Shown in pieces: positions 8,151 through 15,957 of a stretch of 64,000 nucleotides of DNA. The DNA is from Cupriavidus basilensis. Lineage in GTDB: Bacteria > Pseudomonadota > Gammaproteobacteria > Burkholderiales > Burkholderiaceae. A program made the translations under genes and the position numbers. The notes beneath the pieces were generated by a model that saw only the letters and a list, made by a program, of their open reading frames with translations, searched no databases and was not told the origin of the DNA. Numbering within the stretch: position 1 is the first letter of the stretch; each line of letters begins with the position of its first letter. The DNA lies in contig NZ_CP010537.1 in NCBI RefSeq assembly GCF_000832305.1, positions 1,302,001 through 1,366,000 of the forward strand, in the 5' to 3' direction.

Positions 8151-9082
8151 GCACCAAGCCAGCCATCCTGGTCACCGCGGCCGACCTCGCGCCGCAAGCC
8201 GAGGCACTGCTCGGCGATTTTGAGATCGTCTACGCCGGCAAGACGCCCCAGGCCGCCGATCTGGTGGCGCTGGCGCAGCGCCACAACCCGGTCGGCATCA
8301 TCGTGCGCTACGGCGCCGTGACGCCGGAGATCATGGACGCCGCGCCGGCCCTGAAGGTCATCTCCAAGCACGGCAGCGGCACCGACACCATCGACAAGCC
8401 CGCCGCCGCCGCGCGCGGCATCGCGGTCACGGCTGCGGTTGGCGCCAACGCGGCCGCGGTGGCGGAACAGGCCATGGCCCTGTTGCTGGGCTGCGCCAAA
8501 TCCTTGGTGCAGCTCAACGAACGCATGCATGCCGGCCATTGGGACAAGGCCACGCACAAAAGCGTCGAGCTGGCGGGCCGCACCATTGGCCTGATCGGCC
8601 TCGGCGCCATTGGACGGCGCTTTGCCAGGATGTGCGATGCGATGGGCATGCGCGTGATCGGCTTCGATCCGTTCGCCGCCGATCTGCCCGGCTACATCGA
8701 GCCGGTGGACCTGGACGCGATCTGGCGCGAAGCCGATGCGATCTCGCTGCACTGCCCGCTGACCCCCGGGAACAGGGCGATGATCAACGCGCAAACGCTG
8801 GCCCAGTGCAAGCAGGGCGTGATCCTGGTCAACACCGCGCGTGGCGGGCTGATCGACGAACCTGCGTTGCTGGCCGCGGTGCAGTCAGGGCAAGTGGCCG
8901 TGGCGGGGCTGGACAGCTTCGCAGTCGAGCCGATGACGGTGCCGCACATCTTCCACGGCCAGCCTGGCTTTCTGCTCAGCCCGCATATTGGTGGCGTGAC
9001 CAGCGCTGCTTACGTGAATATGGGCGTGGCGGCGGCGCAGAATACGCTAGGCGTGCTGGCCGCGTTGAGCGTAGCCGGCTGA
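8147..9082 (+). CDS. D-2-hydroxyacid dehydrogenase (phosphoglycerate dehydrogenase-like)
   Basis: This 311-residue NAD-dependent oxidoreductase starts at GTG 8147, overlapping the previous stop in a GTGA junction, so the two are translationally coupled. The nucleotide-binding motif is GLIGLGAIGRRFARM at about residue 150. The catalytic set is visible: Arg in VNTARGGLIDEPAL, Glu in SFAVEP and His in LLSPHIGGVT. It probably oxidises or reduces a 2-hydroxy/2-keto acid in the same pathway as the RraA-like enzyme. The exact substrate is not evident. Confidence 0.9.
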   Translation: MSTKPAILVTAADLAPQAEALLGDFEIVYAGKTPQAADLVALAQRHNPVGIIVRYGAVTPEIMDAAPALKVISKHGSGTDTIDKPAAAARGIAVTAAVGANAAAVAEQAMALLLGCAKSLVQLNERMHAGHWDKATHKSVELAGRTIGLIGLGAIGRRFARMCDAMGMRVIGFDPFAADLPGYIEPVDLDAIWREADAISLHCPLTPGNRAMINAQTLAQCKQGVILVNTARGGLIDEPALLAAVQSGQVAVAGLDSFAVEPMTVPHIFHGQPGFLLSPHIGGVTSAAYVNMGVAAAQNTLGVLAALSVAG

Positions 9083-9171
9083 GCAGGGCCAACGTCGCGC
9101 ACGGCGACGACAGCCGGGCAAGACGCACGAAAGCGCGTTTGGCCCCAGGAAACAAACAGCAGGAGACAACC

Positions 9172-10155
9172 ATGAACACCAGATCAACCCGCGCATCGGT
9201 TCCGCGCCGCTGCGCGCTGGCAGCGATCGCCTTCATCGCCATGTCGGTGCACGCACAGACATGGCCTGAAAAGCCCGTCAGAATCGTCGTCCCTTACCCC
9301 CCGGGCGGCGCCGTCGATGCAGTCACCCGCAAGATGGCCCAGCGCCTCAGCGAGCAAACCGGCCAGAGCTTCGTCGTTGAGAACAAGGCCGGCGCCACCG
9401 GCACCATCGGTACCACGCAAGTCGCCCGCGCCCCGGCCGACGGCTACACGCTGCTCGCCAACGACACCACGTACTCGCTGCTGCCGCACATCTTCAAGAA
9501 GCTGCCGTTCAACTACGCCAACGACCTGCAGCCCGTGGCCGCCTTCGTGTTCGCGCCGATGGCCGTGGCGGTCAAGGCCGACGCCAGATACAAGACCATG
9601 AGCGACCTGATCGCCGCCGCGCGCGCGGGCGACGGCAAGGTGAGCTATGGCTCCGGCGGCGCCGGCACCACGCCGCATTTCGCCAGCGAGGCCCTGGGCG
9701 TGGCGACGGGCGTGCACTTCATGCATGTGCCGTTCAAGGGCGCGGGCGAGGCCACGCTGGCCTTGCTCGGCGGCACCGTCGACTACCAGATCGCCTCCAC
9801 GCCCGGCCTGATCGGGCAAGTCAAAGGCGGCAGCCTGCGCCTGCTGGCGGTCAGCGGTGACAAGCGCCTTGCCGCGCTGCCCAATGTGCCGACCTTTGCC
9901 GAGGCAGGGGTCAAGGGCTATGGCGTGGTCAACTTCACCGGCCTGTGGGCGCCCAAGGGCACGCCGCCGAAGGTACTGGAACGGCTTCAAAAGGAAGTGG
10001 CCGCGGCCATGGCCTCCCAGGACATGAAGACCTTTGCCGAAGGCATTGGCGCGGAGCCAGGCTATTGGGATGCCTCCGCATTCTCCAGGCAGCTTGCCGA
10101 GCGCACGGCGTTCTGGGGCAAGGTGGCGGCCAATACCGCGTTTGAGAGGCAATAA
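9172..10155 (+). CDS. Bug/TctC family periplasmic solute-binding protein (second in operon)
   Basis: This 327-residue protein has a signal peptide ending near SVHAQ and the Bug motif TWPEKPVRIVVPYPPGG immediately after. Further family features are ADGYTLLANDTTYSLLPHI and FMHVPFKGAGEATLALLGG. The ATG at 9172 follows AGGAGA. It is the second Bug protein of the operon and is clearly diverged from the first, so it may bind a different but related acid. It lies 89 bases after the dehydrogenase and 3 bases before the lactonase gene. Confidence 0.92.
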   Translation: MNTRSTRASVPRRCALAAIAFIAMSVHAQTWPEKPVRIVVPYPPGGAVDAVTRKMAQRLSEQTGQSFVVENKAGATGTIGTTQVARAPADGYTLLANDTTYSLLPHIFKKLPFNYANDLQPVAAFVFAPMAVAVKADARYKTMSDLIAAARAGDGKVSYGSGGAGTTPHFASEALGVATGVHFMHVPFKGAGEATLALLGGTVDYQIASTPGLIGQVKGGSLRLLAVSGDKRLAALPNVPTFAEAGVKGYGVVNFTGLWAPKGTPPKVLERLQKEVAAAMASQDMKTFAEGIGAEPGYWDASAFSRQLAERTAFWGKVAANTAFERQ

Positions 10156-10158
10156 GCC

Positions 10159-11103
10159 ATGTTCCTGCTGAACGCCCCAGAAGTCCGCGAACTGGATCCG
10201 TTCACCCGCATGCCCGCACGCTATCGCCAGCCCAGGCGCACGGTCTGGGCCGATGCCAACCAGGGCGGGCGCGAGATCGATGCCTTCCTGGAGGGGCCCG
10301 TGTTTGACGGCGCCGGCAATCTCTACGTCACCGACATCCCTTATGGCCGCATCTTTCGTATTGACCCGAAGGGCGACTGGGAAATGGTGGCGCAATGGGA
10401 CGGCGAGCCCAACGGCATGAAGTTTCTCAACGCGCACGAACTGCTGGTTACGGACTACCGCAACGGGCTGATGCTCGTCGACGTGCGCAGCGGCAGCGCC
10501 AGGCCGTATCTGGCCCGCCGCAATACCGAGAGCTTCAAGGGCGTCAACGACCTCACCATCGATACGCAAGGGAACATCTACTTCACGGACCAGGGGCAGA
10601 CCGGGCTGCACGATCCTACCGGCCGGGTCTATCGGCTGAGTGCCGCTGGCCGGCTGGAGCTGCTGCTGTCCAATGTGCCCAGCCCCAACGGCATCGTGCT
10701 GTCCCCCGACGAGAAGTTCCTGTTCGTGGCGGTGACCCGCGGCAACTGCGTCTGGCGCATGCCGATCCTTGCCGATGGCGGCGTCTCCAAGGCGGGCCAG
10801 TTCTTTACGTCATACGGCCCGAGCGGCCCGGACGGGCTGGCCATGGATGCCTGCGGCCGGCTGCTGGTGGCGAACCCGGGGCTGGGCTATGTCTGGGTGC
10901 TGAACCACCGCGCCGAGCCGCTGCAGGTGCTGCGTGGCCCCGCCGGGCATTCCCTGACCAATCTCGCCTTTGGCGGCGCGGCTGGCAAGACGCTGTTCGT
11001 GACGGACTCCACGGCGGGTGACATCCTGCGCATCGAGATGGATGTGGCGGGGCTGCCGATCGGCCCAAGCAGGAATGCGACGGGGGACAAAGCAAGCGGC
11101 TGA
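10159..11103 (+). CDS. SMP-30/gluconolactonase/LRE family protein
   Basis: The 314-residue product is a six-bladed beta-propeller of the SMP-30/gluconolactonase type, calcium-dependent lactonases that open sugar-acid or other lactones. Visible hallmarks are EGPVFDGAGNLYVTDIPYGR near residue 40, GVNDLTIDTQGNIYFTD at about 130 and PNGIVLSPDEKFLFVAVT at about 175, which carry the metal-binding Glu, Asn and Asp positions. No signal peptide is present, so it is cytoplasmic. It begins 3 bases after the upstream stop and closes the operon, which points to a lactone intermediate in the pathway (inference). Confidence 0.9.
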   Translation: MFLLNAPEVRELDPFTRMPARYRQPRRTVWADANQGGREIDAFLEGPVFDGAGNLYVTDIPYGRIFRIDPKGDWEMVAQWDGEPNGMKFLNAHELLVTDYRNGLMLVDVRSGSARPYLARRNTESFKGVNDLTIDTQGNIYFTDQGQTGLHDPTGRVYRLSAAGRLELLLSNVPSPNGIVLSPDEKFLFVAVTRGNCVWRMPILADGGVSKAGQFFTSYGPSGPDGLAMDACGRLLVANPGLGYVWVLNHRAEPLQVLRGPAGHSLTNLAFGGAAGKTLFVTDSTAGDILRIEMDVAGLPIGPSRNATGDKASG

Positions 11104-11296
11104 ACTGGATTGTCGACACCAGGCTTGCTTGCAGGCGGACAACCCGGCGGTGGAACTGGCGGTGCCGAAGCCGCTGACGCCGTCGCCGATCCGCGGCCCG
11201 CGCCTGTCACTGCACGCGCATTGCGTGTTCAAGAACGGCAGCCATCAACCTGGTCGGGCCCTTCGGCTTGGCTTGAGGGCCCGGCCCCGGCAATGC

Positions 11297-11331
11297 AAAA
11301 AGCCCGTGCGGCGTGAACCGTACGGGCTTTT
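11297..11331 (-). terminator. Rho-independent terminator of the tRNA-fMet gene
   Basis: A 10-bp stem (AAAAGCCCGT paired with ACGGGCTTTT) surrounds a loop of about 14 bases. Read on the minus strand it ends in a T run, directly after the tRNA 3' end. Because both arms end in A/T runs it may also stop transcripts from the plus-strand operon. Confidence 0.85.
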
Positions 11332-11338
11332 CAGGATC

Positions 11339-11414
11339 TGGTTGCGGGGGCAGGACTTGAACCTGCGACCTTCGGGTTATGAGCCCGACGAGCTGCCAAC
11401 TGCTCCACCCCGCG
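11339..11414 (-). tRNA. Initiator tRNA-fMet (CAT)
   Basis: The minus strand folds into a full 76-base tRNA with the CCA end encoded. The acceptor strands are CGCGGGG and CCCCGCA, giving the C1-A72 mismatch that marks initiator tRNAs. The anticodon stem is TCGGG/CCCGA, with the three G-C pairs required for P-site entry, and the anticodon CAT lies at 11379-11381. The T loop is TTCAAGT. These features separate it from elongator tRNA-Met. Confidence 0.97.
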
Positions 11415-11683
11415 GGCCGAAATATACGCGGGTTGGTGCGCCATGGATAGTCCTGATTGGGATTATTTCCAGAAATGGTCTCGGCGCATTGCCAGAATCA
11501 ATGCTGTTGCCGCAAAAATGAGCATGGCATCCGCGCTTTGCCGGGTACCCGGCCGCTGGCCGGCCACGTCGCCGGGTAACGTATTCGCCATGCGCGCAGC
11601 ATCCACGGACACGATCGCCCGTGGGCTCGGCGGCGCACATGTTCCGGATCCTGGCGCCGGCCTGGCAGCAACCACCTTCGCGC

Positions 11684-11923
11684 TTACCCTCCGGCGGCAT
11701 CCTTCGGCACCGGAGCCAGGCGGAACTGCGCGGACAAGTCGGCCTCGGCGCCAAGCTGGGCGTCGGTCTGCACGACGCCTTTCGCGGCGAGCTTCGTGAG
11801 TGTCCGCGCCGCTTGGATCGGGCTGACGCCCGTGGCCTTCGCGACCTGATATGCATCCATTGGGGTGCCCGTCTTTTGCAGGGCGTCGATTACTGCCTGG
11901 CGAGTGTCGTGATTGTTGTTCAT
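11684..11923 (-). CDS. Small winged-helix DNA-binding protein
   Basis: This 79-residue protein starts MNNNHDTRQAVIDALQKTG. It looks like a single helix-turn-helix domain: AYQVAKATGVSPIQAARTLT is a convincing HTH with a following LAAKGVVQTD wing. There is no effector domain, so it may be a nucleoid-type or accessory regulator. It is divergent from the exonuclease gene, 166 bases away. I cannot name the family more closely; no strong Shine-Dalgarno is visible, and the start is chosen at the HTH-proximal ATG. Confidence 0.6.
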   Translation of the reverse strand: MNNNHDTRQAVIDALQKTGTPMDAYQVAKATGVSPIQAARTLTKLAAKGVVQTDAQLGAEADLSAQFRLAPVPKDAAGG

Positions 11924-12058
11924 TTCCGGGCGTAGGTTGAGTCTGCTCAGACTAGACGAGGCGGACCGCCGGCGCAACCCCGCATTCTTGCTGATCCTCC
12001 CGACCGAAAAGGTTGCGCGACGGGCTTCGCACGTCAAAATAGAGGGTCTGATCGCACG

Positions 12059-12087
12059 CATCGCAAGAATTGCAAGAATCGCAAGAA
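12059..12087 (+). repeat. Three 9-bp direct repeats just before the exonuclease start
   Basis: The units ATCGCAAGA, ATTGCAAGA and ATCGCAAGA run head to tail and end 3 bases before the ATG at 12090. They occupy the place where a ribosome binding site is expected, and each AAGA could serve as a weak one. A change in copy number would alter leader length but not the reading frame. Confidence 0.7.
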
Positions 12088-12089
12088 CA

Positions 12090-12896
12090 ATGAAGCACAC
12101 TTTACTGCTGATCGACGGCCTGAACATCCTGCGCCGGGTCTACGAAGCCAACCCGGCCGAGGACATTCCGGCCAAGGTCGAAGGCGCCGTACTCTCGGCG
12201 CTGGCCTCGTTCCGCCGTGCCCTGACCGAATGCAAGCCGACGCACGCGCTGGCGGCGTTCGATACCGGCGGCAAGACCTGGCGCCACGCGCTGTATCCCC
12301 AGTACCGCCAGCACCGCAAGCCCATGGATCCGGAGCTGGCGGAGGTTCTGCCTGACTTCCGCCTGACGCTGACGGAAGTGCTCGGGCTGCAGACCGCCAT
12401 GATCGAAGGCTACGAGGCCGACGACATCATCGCCACGGCCTTCTATCGCTGGACCGCGAGCAAGGAGGGGCAAGTGATACCGGTGAGCACGGACAAGGAC
12501 GTGCTGCAGCTCATCGCGGACGGCGCTATCGTGCGCAACCACTTTGCCACCGCGAAGAACGGGGAGCCATCCTGGTTCGATGAACGCTACGTCATGGACA
12601 AGTTCGGCGTGGGCAGCCACCAGCTTGCCGACTATCTCGCCCTGCTGGGGGATAGCACGGACGATATCCCCGGCGTCGAGAAGGTCGGGGCGAAGACCGC
12701 GGCCAAGCTCTTGCAGCGCTACGGGGACCTGGAGGGCGTGCTTGCCAACGCCGCCGAGGAAAAAGGCGTGGTCGGCAAGAACCTGGCGGAACAGGCGCAC
12801 CTGGCCCGGCTCTCCCGCCAGTTGCTCTCGCTGAAGACCGATGCCCAGCTTGGCCTGACGTGGAACATGCTGCGGGTGGGGGACACGGCTGAGTAG
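12090..12896 (+). CDS. 5'-3' exonuclease / flap endonuclease (PolA N-terminal type)
   Basis: This 268-residue protein matches the stand-alone relatives of the 5'-3' exonuclease domain of DNA polymerase I. The N-terminus carries the metal-ligand Asp in LLLIDGLNILRR, followed by AAFDTGGKTWRHALYPQYRQ with the helical-arch Arg/Lys. EGYEADDIIAT and VSTDKDVLQLI supply further acidic ligands. The helix-hairpin-helix part reads DSTDDIPGVEKVGAKTAAKL. It is full length for the family and has no polymerase domain attached. A role in flap or RNA-primer removal is inferred from the family; Xni-like proteins are the closest known stand-alone forms. Confidence 0.9.
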   Translation: MKHTLLLIDGLNILRRVYEANPAEDIPAKVEGAVLSALASFRRALTECKPTHALAAFDTGGKTWRHALYPQYRQHRKPMDPELAEVLPDFRLTLTEVLGLQTAMIEGYEADDIIATAFYRWTASKEGQVIPVSTDKDVLQLIADGAIVRNHFATAKNGEPSWFDERYVMDKFGVGSHQLADYLALLGDSTDDIPGVEKVGAKTAAKLLQRYGDLEGVLANAAEEKGVVGKNLAEQAHLARLSRQLLSLKTDAQLGLTWNMLRVGDTAE

Positions 12897-12942
12897 GGGC
12901 GCCGAATAGGGGCGCGGAATAGGGACGCCGAATAGGGGTGCG
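12891..12942 (+). repeat. Four 13-bp tandem repeats overlapping a stop codon
   Basis: Units close to GAATAGGGGCGCC follow one another at 12891, 12904, 12917 and 12930, with a fifth degenerate unit after them. The first unit contains the TAG stop codon of the exonuclease gene. Since 13 is not a multiple of 3, the array looks like duplication of the gene's terminal bases into the spacer. Confidence 0.8.
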
Positions 12943-13044
12943 GAATGGCGGCCCCGGCCGCACGCTGATCGCCGTCACGCCGTTCCTGAAAACCTGCGGC
13001 ATTCCCGAGCCGGTGGTCGGCGGGGAGTTGGGTAGCCATATCGC

Positions 13045-14220
13045 TCATCGCATCGCCGGCTCGTGCCCATAGACGGCATCACGCAATTCCGTCACGAAGC
13101 GGCCGGACATGCCTTCATACAGGGTGTTGGTGAACGCGGCCACGCTCAGGCCCCGGGCGCGGTCGACGAACCACGAGTGCCCGTAGGCGCCGCCCCAGCG
13201 CCAGGTGCCGGCCGACTCCGGCGAGCCGGCCGCGGCCGGATCTTGCAACACCGAGAAGCCCAGGCCGAAGCCGGTGCCTGGCGCATCCGGCGGGCCCCAT
13301 GCGCCGGTCTGGTTGCGGCCCATTTCATCCACCCAGGCCGCGGGCATCAATGGCTCGCCGCCCTGGCGCAGGGCTTCCAGCAAGCGAAGGAAATCGCCGG
13401 CGCTGCCAATCATGCCGGCGCCGCCGGAGGGGAAGGCACTGGTGTCCAATGCGCGCGCCGGCGCGTAGTGGATGCCGGCCGTGCCGTCGACGACGGGGAC
13501 CACATCGTGCGCGCGCATGCGGCGCGGCACCGGCGTGTCGTTGACGTAGGCGGTGGCCAGCCGCCCGGCGTCGGCCGCGGCAAAGCCTGTGTCGCTCATG
13601 CCCAGCGGACCCGTGACCAGCGCGTGCACCGCTTCGGCCAGCGGCGCGTCGCAAACGCGTTCGATCACGGCGCCAAGCACGTCCGTGGCCAGCGAATAGC
13701 CCCAGGCGCTGCCTGGCTTGTAGAGCAAGGGAGCGCTGGCGATGCGGCGCAGGTTCTCCGCAAGGGTGATGCCCGGCTGGTCCATGCCGTCCGAGACGCC
13801 GGCGCGGGCATAGGGCCCGTGCTCGTCGGCTTCGAAGAAGCGGTAGCCCAGTCCGGCGGTATGGGTCATCAGTTGCCGCACGGTGAGGATGGCGGGGCTG
13901 CCGTCGGCCAGGCGGGGCGTGAAATCCGGCAGCCAGCGCGCCGCGGCCTCGTCGAGCCCCAGGCGGCCCCGCGCCACCAGCACCATCGCTGCGCTCGACA
14001 CGATGGGCTTGGATACCGACGCCAGGCGGAACAGCGTATCGGTGCGCATGGGCCGGCCGGCCTCACGGTCGGCCAGGCCCGCGGCGCGGCGGTAGATGAC
14101 TTCGCTGTGGCGGGCAACCAGCACGACGGCGCCGACCAGGCGGTGGTCGGCAAGGGCTTGTTCAATCACCGCGTCGACGCGGGCGGACAGGGTGGGCAGG
14201 GCGGACAAGGGGGACGACAT
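13045..14220 (-). CDS. Serine hydrolase, beta-lactamase class C / EstB family
   Basis: The 391-residue product has the class C beta-lactamase fold shared with esterases and D-aminopeptidases. The nucleophile motif is SVSKP (S-x-x-K) at about residue 70, the tyrosine motif is GYSLATDVLG, and a C-terminal WGGAYGHSWFVDRARG replaces the KTG box. There is no clear signal peptide, so a cytoplasmic esterase is more likely than a drug-inactivating lactamase. The start at 14220 has AAGGAA upstream. A LysR regulator is divergent across 149 bases and probably controls it. Confidence 0.88.
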   Translation of the reverse strand: MSSPLSALPTLSARVDAVIEQALADHRLVGAVVLVARHSEVIYRRAAGLADREAGRPMRTDTLFRLASVSKPIVSSAAMVLVARGRLGLDEAAARWLPDFTPRLADGSPAILTVRQLMTHTAGLGYRFFEADEHGPYARAGVSDGMDQPGITLAENLRRIASAPLLYKPGSAWGYSLATDVLGAVIERVCDAPLAEAVHALVTGPLGMSDTGFAAADAGRLATAYVNDTPVPRRMRAHDVVPVVDGTAGIHYAPARALDTSAFPSGGAGMIGSAGDFLRLLEALRQGGEPLMPAAWVDEMGRNQTGAWGPPDAPGTGFGLGFSVLQDPAAAGSPESAGTWRWGGAYGHSWFVDRARGLSVAAFTNTLYEGMSGRFVTELRDAVYGHEPAMR

Positions 14221-14369
14221 GCGTGTTTTCCTTCGTCGCAAGACAGGAATGGGATCAAGCAAACGATAAGAAACACTGGACTCGGGAAAAAGTAGGCTAG
14301 AGTTCCTGGTTATCCGGACAGCTTTGTCCGTAATCGAAGATCAAGGCGCCTGGAATGGCGGGAAAGCCA

Positions 14370-15272
14370 ATGGACAGCCTGAGTGGCTTTACGGTGTTTG
14401 TGCAGGTTGCCGAGACCCGCAGCTTCGTGGTGGCCGGCCGCCAGATGGGCGTGTCGGCGTCGGCCGTGGGCAAGAGCGTGGCAAGGCTGGAAGAAAAGCT
14501 CGGCACGCGGCTGTTTCACCGCAGCACGCGCAGTATCACGCTGACCGCGGAAGGCGCGCTGTTCCTGGAGCGCAGCCGCCGCATCCTGGCCGAGATCGAG
14601 GCGGCGGAGCAGGAGTTGTCGCGCGCCGCGCAAGCGCCGCGCGGGCGCTTGCGCGTCAGCCTGCCGCTGGTGAGTTCGCTGGTGCTGCCGGTGCTGGGCG
14701 ACTTCATGCGGCAGTATCCGGAGATCGAGCTGGACCTGGATTTCACCGACCGCATGGTGGACGTGATCGAGGAGGGTTTCGATGCCGTGGTGCGCACCGG
14801 CGAGCCAGGCGACTCCCGGCTATCGGCGCGGTGCCTCGGCGCGTTCCGGGTCCTGCTGGTGGCGTCGCCGGCGTATCTCGCGCAGCGCGGGGAGCCCATG
14901 CAGCCCGCGGACCTGGCCGTGCACGCCTGCTTGCAATACCGCTTCCCGAACAGCGGCAAGCTGGAAGCGTGGCCGCTGCGCCGCGCAGCCGTTGATCCGG
15001 AGTTGAACCTGCCCACCTCGATGATCTGCAACAACATCGAGACCCGTGTGAGCTTTGCGCTGCAGGGTCTCGGCATCGCCTGCTTGCCGGACTTTGCCAT
15101 CCGCGAGGCGCTGGCCGACGGCCGGCTGCGCAACGTGCTGGATGACTACGTGGACCGTAGCGGCACCTTCCGCGTGCTGTGGCCGGCCAGCCGGTACCTG
15201 TCGCCCAAGTTGCGCGTGTTCATCGATTTCCTGGGCGAACGGGTGTTTCCGGGCGGCGGCATTGCGCGCTGA
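14370..15272 (+). CDS. LysR family transcriptional regulator
   Basis: This 300-residue regulator starts MDSLSGFTVFVQVAETRSFV and has the standard N-terminal winged helix (ASAVGKSVARLEEKLGTRLF) followed by a periplasmic-binding-like effector domain from about residue 90. I prefer ATG 14370 over ATG 14355 because it gives the usual LysR start spacing. It is divergent from the serine hydrolase gene, which is the likely target. The C-terminal SPKLRVFIDFLGERV is typical of the CrgA/AaeR-like group. Confidence 0.9.
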   Translation: MDSLSGFTVFVQVAETRSFVVAGRQMGVSASAVGKSVARLEEKLGTRLFHRSTRSITLTAEGALFLERSRRILAEIEAAEQELSRAAQAPRGRLRVSLPLVSSLVLPVLGDFMRQYPEIELDLDFTDRMVDVIEEGFDAVVRTGEPGDSRLSARCLGAFRVLLVASPAYLAQRGEPMQPADLAVHACLQYRFPNSGKLEAWPLRRAAVDPELNLPTSMICNNIETRVSFALQGLGIACLPDFAIREALADGRLRNVLDDYVDRSGTFRVLWPASRYLSPKLRVFIDFLGERVFPGGGIAR

Positions 15273-15280
15273 GGGTTGAA

Positions 15281-15460
15281 TCAACGTCGTCGCGCCCCAG
15301 CGCGTGTAGCCGTTCTGCTCTTGGCGTAGCGCAGGCCACGCAAGGCCTGGATAGCGCCTGCCACGCGTTCGATGTCCTGTAGCGAGTGCTTGGAAAATGC
15401 GGCGAACAGTTCACCCGCGGCATTCGGCACCAAGCCGCGCGCGATGTTGCCAAATCCCAT
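15281..15460 (-). CDS. Possible 59-residue ORF antisense to the ssrA upstream region
   Basis: A frame starting MGFGNIARGLVPNAAGELF runs 59 residues and ends in an Arg-rich tail. It is amphipathic rather than random-looking, but has no Shine-Dalgarno and no family I recognise. Its start is only 1-2 bases from the -35 box of the ssrA promoter on the other strand. It could be the tail of a degraded gene. Confidence 0.3.
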   Translation of the reverse strand: MGFGNIARGLVPNAAGELFAAFSKHSLQDIERVAGAIQALRGLRYAKSRTATRAGARRR

Positions 15461-15461
15461 C

Positions 15462-15489
15462 TTGACGCCGCCGGCAAGAGGCGTAAAAT
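15462..15489 (+). promoter_or_regulatory. Sigma-70 promoter of the ssrA gene
   Basis: TTGACG at 15462-15467 and TAAAAT at 15484-15489 are separated by 16 bases. This is the best sigma-70 promoter in the window, placed just before the acceptor half of the permuted tmRNA, with transcription expected to begin near 15496. Confidence 0.75.
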
Positions 15490-15495
15490 CTTGAA

Positions 15496-15799
15496 GGTTG
15501 GGGCCGCAAGGTTCCCAATAATGGTTGTAAACCTTCTTCTTGAAGGCCTTCTGGACGGCGGTTCGATTCCGCCCAGGTCCACCAGAAGCACATTGCACGG
15601 GTAGTGCGCTTCTGATGGGCCTGACCTGGTTTCGACAGGGGGAGATAGGGTCGTGAGGCAACTCGTCAGAGAAGACGCTAAAACTAAATCGAAGTAAATG
15701 CTAACGACGAAAAGTTCGCATTGGCCGCTTAATTGCCGCCTTGGGTTGTAACTGACCTCGAAACAGAAAAGTTACTGACAGGGGCTCCTTCGGGGGCCC
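15496..15799 (+). ncRNA. ssrA: tmRNA, circularly permuted two-piece form
   Basis: The tmRNA rescues stalled ribosomes, acting as both tRNA-Ala and mRNA. Here the acceptor half comes first: the T arm (GGCGG, loop TTCGATT, CCGCC at 15557-15573), acceptor strand CAGGTCC at 15574-15580, then A and CCA ending at 15584. A 32-base spacer with its own hairpin follows and is presumably removed. The coding half begins GGGCCTG at 15617, which pairs with CAGGTCC over 7 bp and includes the G3-U70 alanine identity pair; the D-like segment TGGTTTCGAC follows. P2 can form between CAGGGGG (15636-15642) and CCTTCTG (15547-15553). The tag frame at 15700-15732 encodes ANDEKFALAA and a stop. The exact mature ends are inferred. 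Confidence 0.93.
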
Positions 15800-15810
15800 T
15801 TGTTCATTTT
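15782..15810 (+). terminator. Rho-independent terminator of ssrA
   Basis: A 7-bp stem (GGGCTCC with GGGGCCC, one G-T pair) closed by a stable TTCG tetraloop is followed by TTGTTCATTTT. It ends the coding half of the tmRNA gene. Confidence 0.8.
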
Positions 15811-15957
15811 GGCGTCGGCACCTTGCGGGTGGTTGAGCGCTCATCGCGTGACTCGTCCAGTTCGATGGAGCGCTTGCGTAGCGATTCGAGTCACTCCAAA
15901 AAGTACCGCTTGCTACACTTTTAGATTGCCTCCAGGTATCTTTTCCTCCCACCGATG

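Noticed and set aside
12950..13040. Short coding-like stretch reading LIAVTPFLKTCGIPEPVVGG
   Set aside because: It has a protein-like look but is too short, has no start or family match I can name, and ends at the hydrolase stop.
15617..15799. A truncated one-piece tmRNA gene
   Set aside because: The missing acceptor and T arm are present immediately upstream in permuted order with matching pairing.
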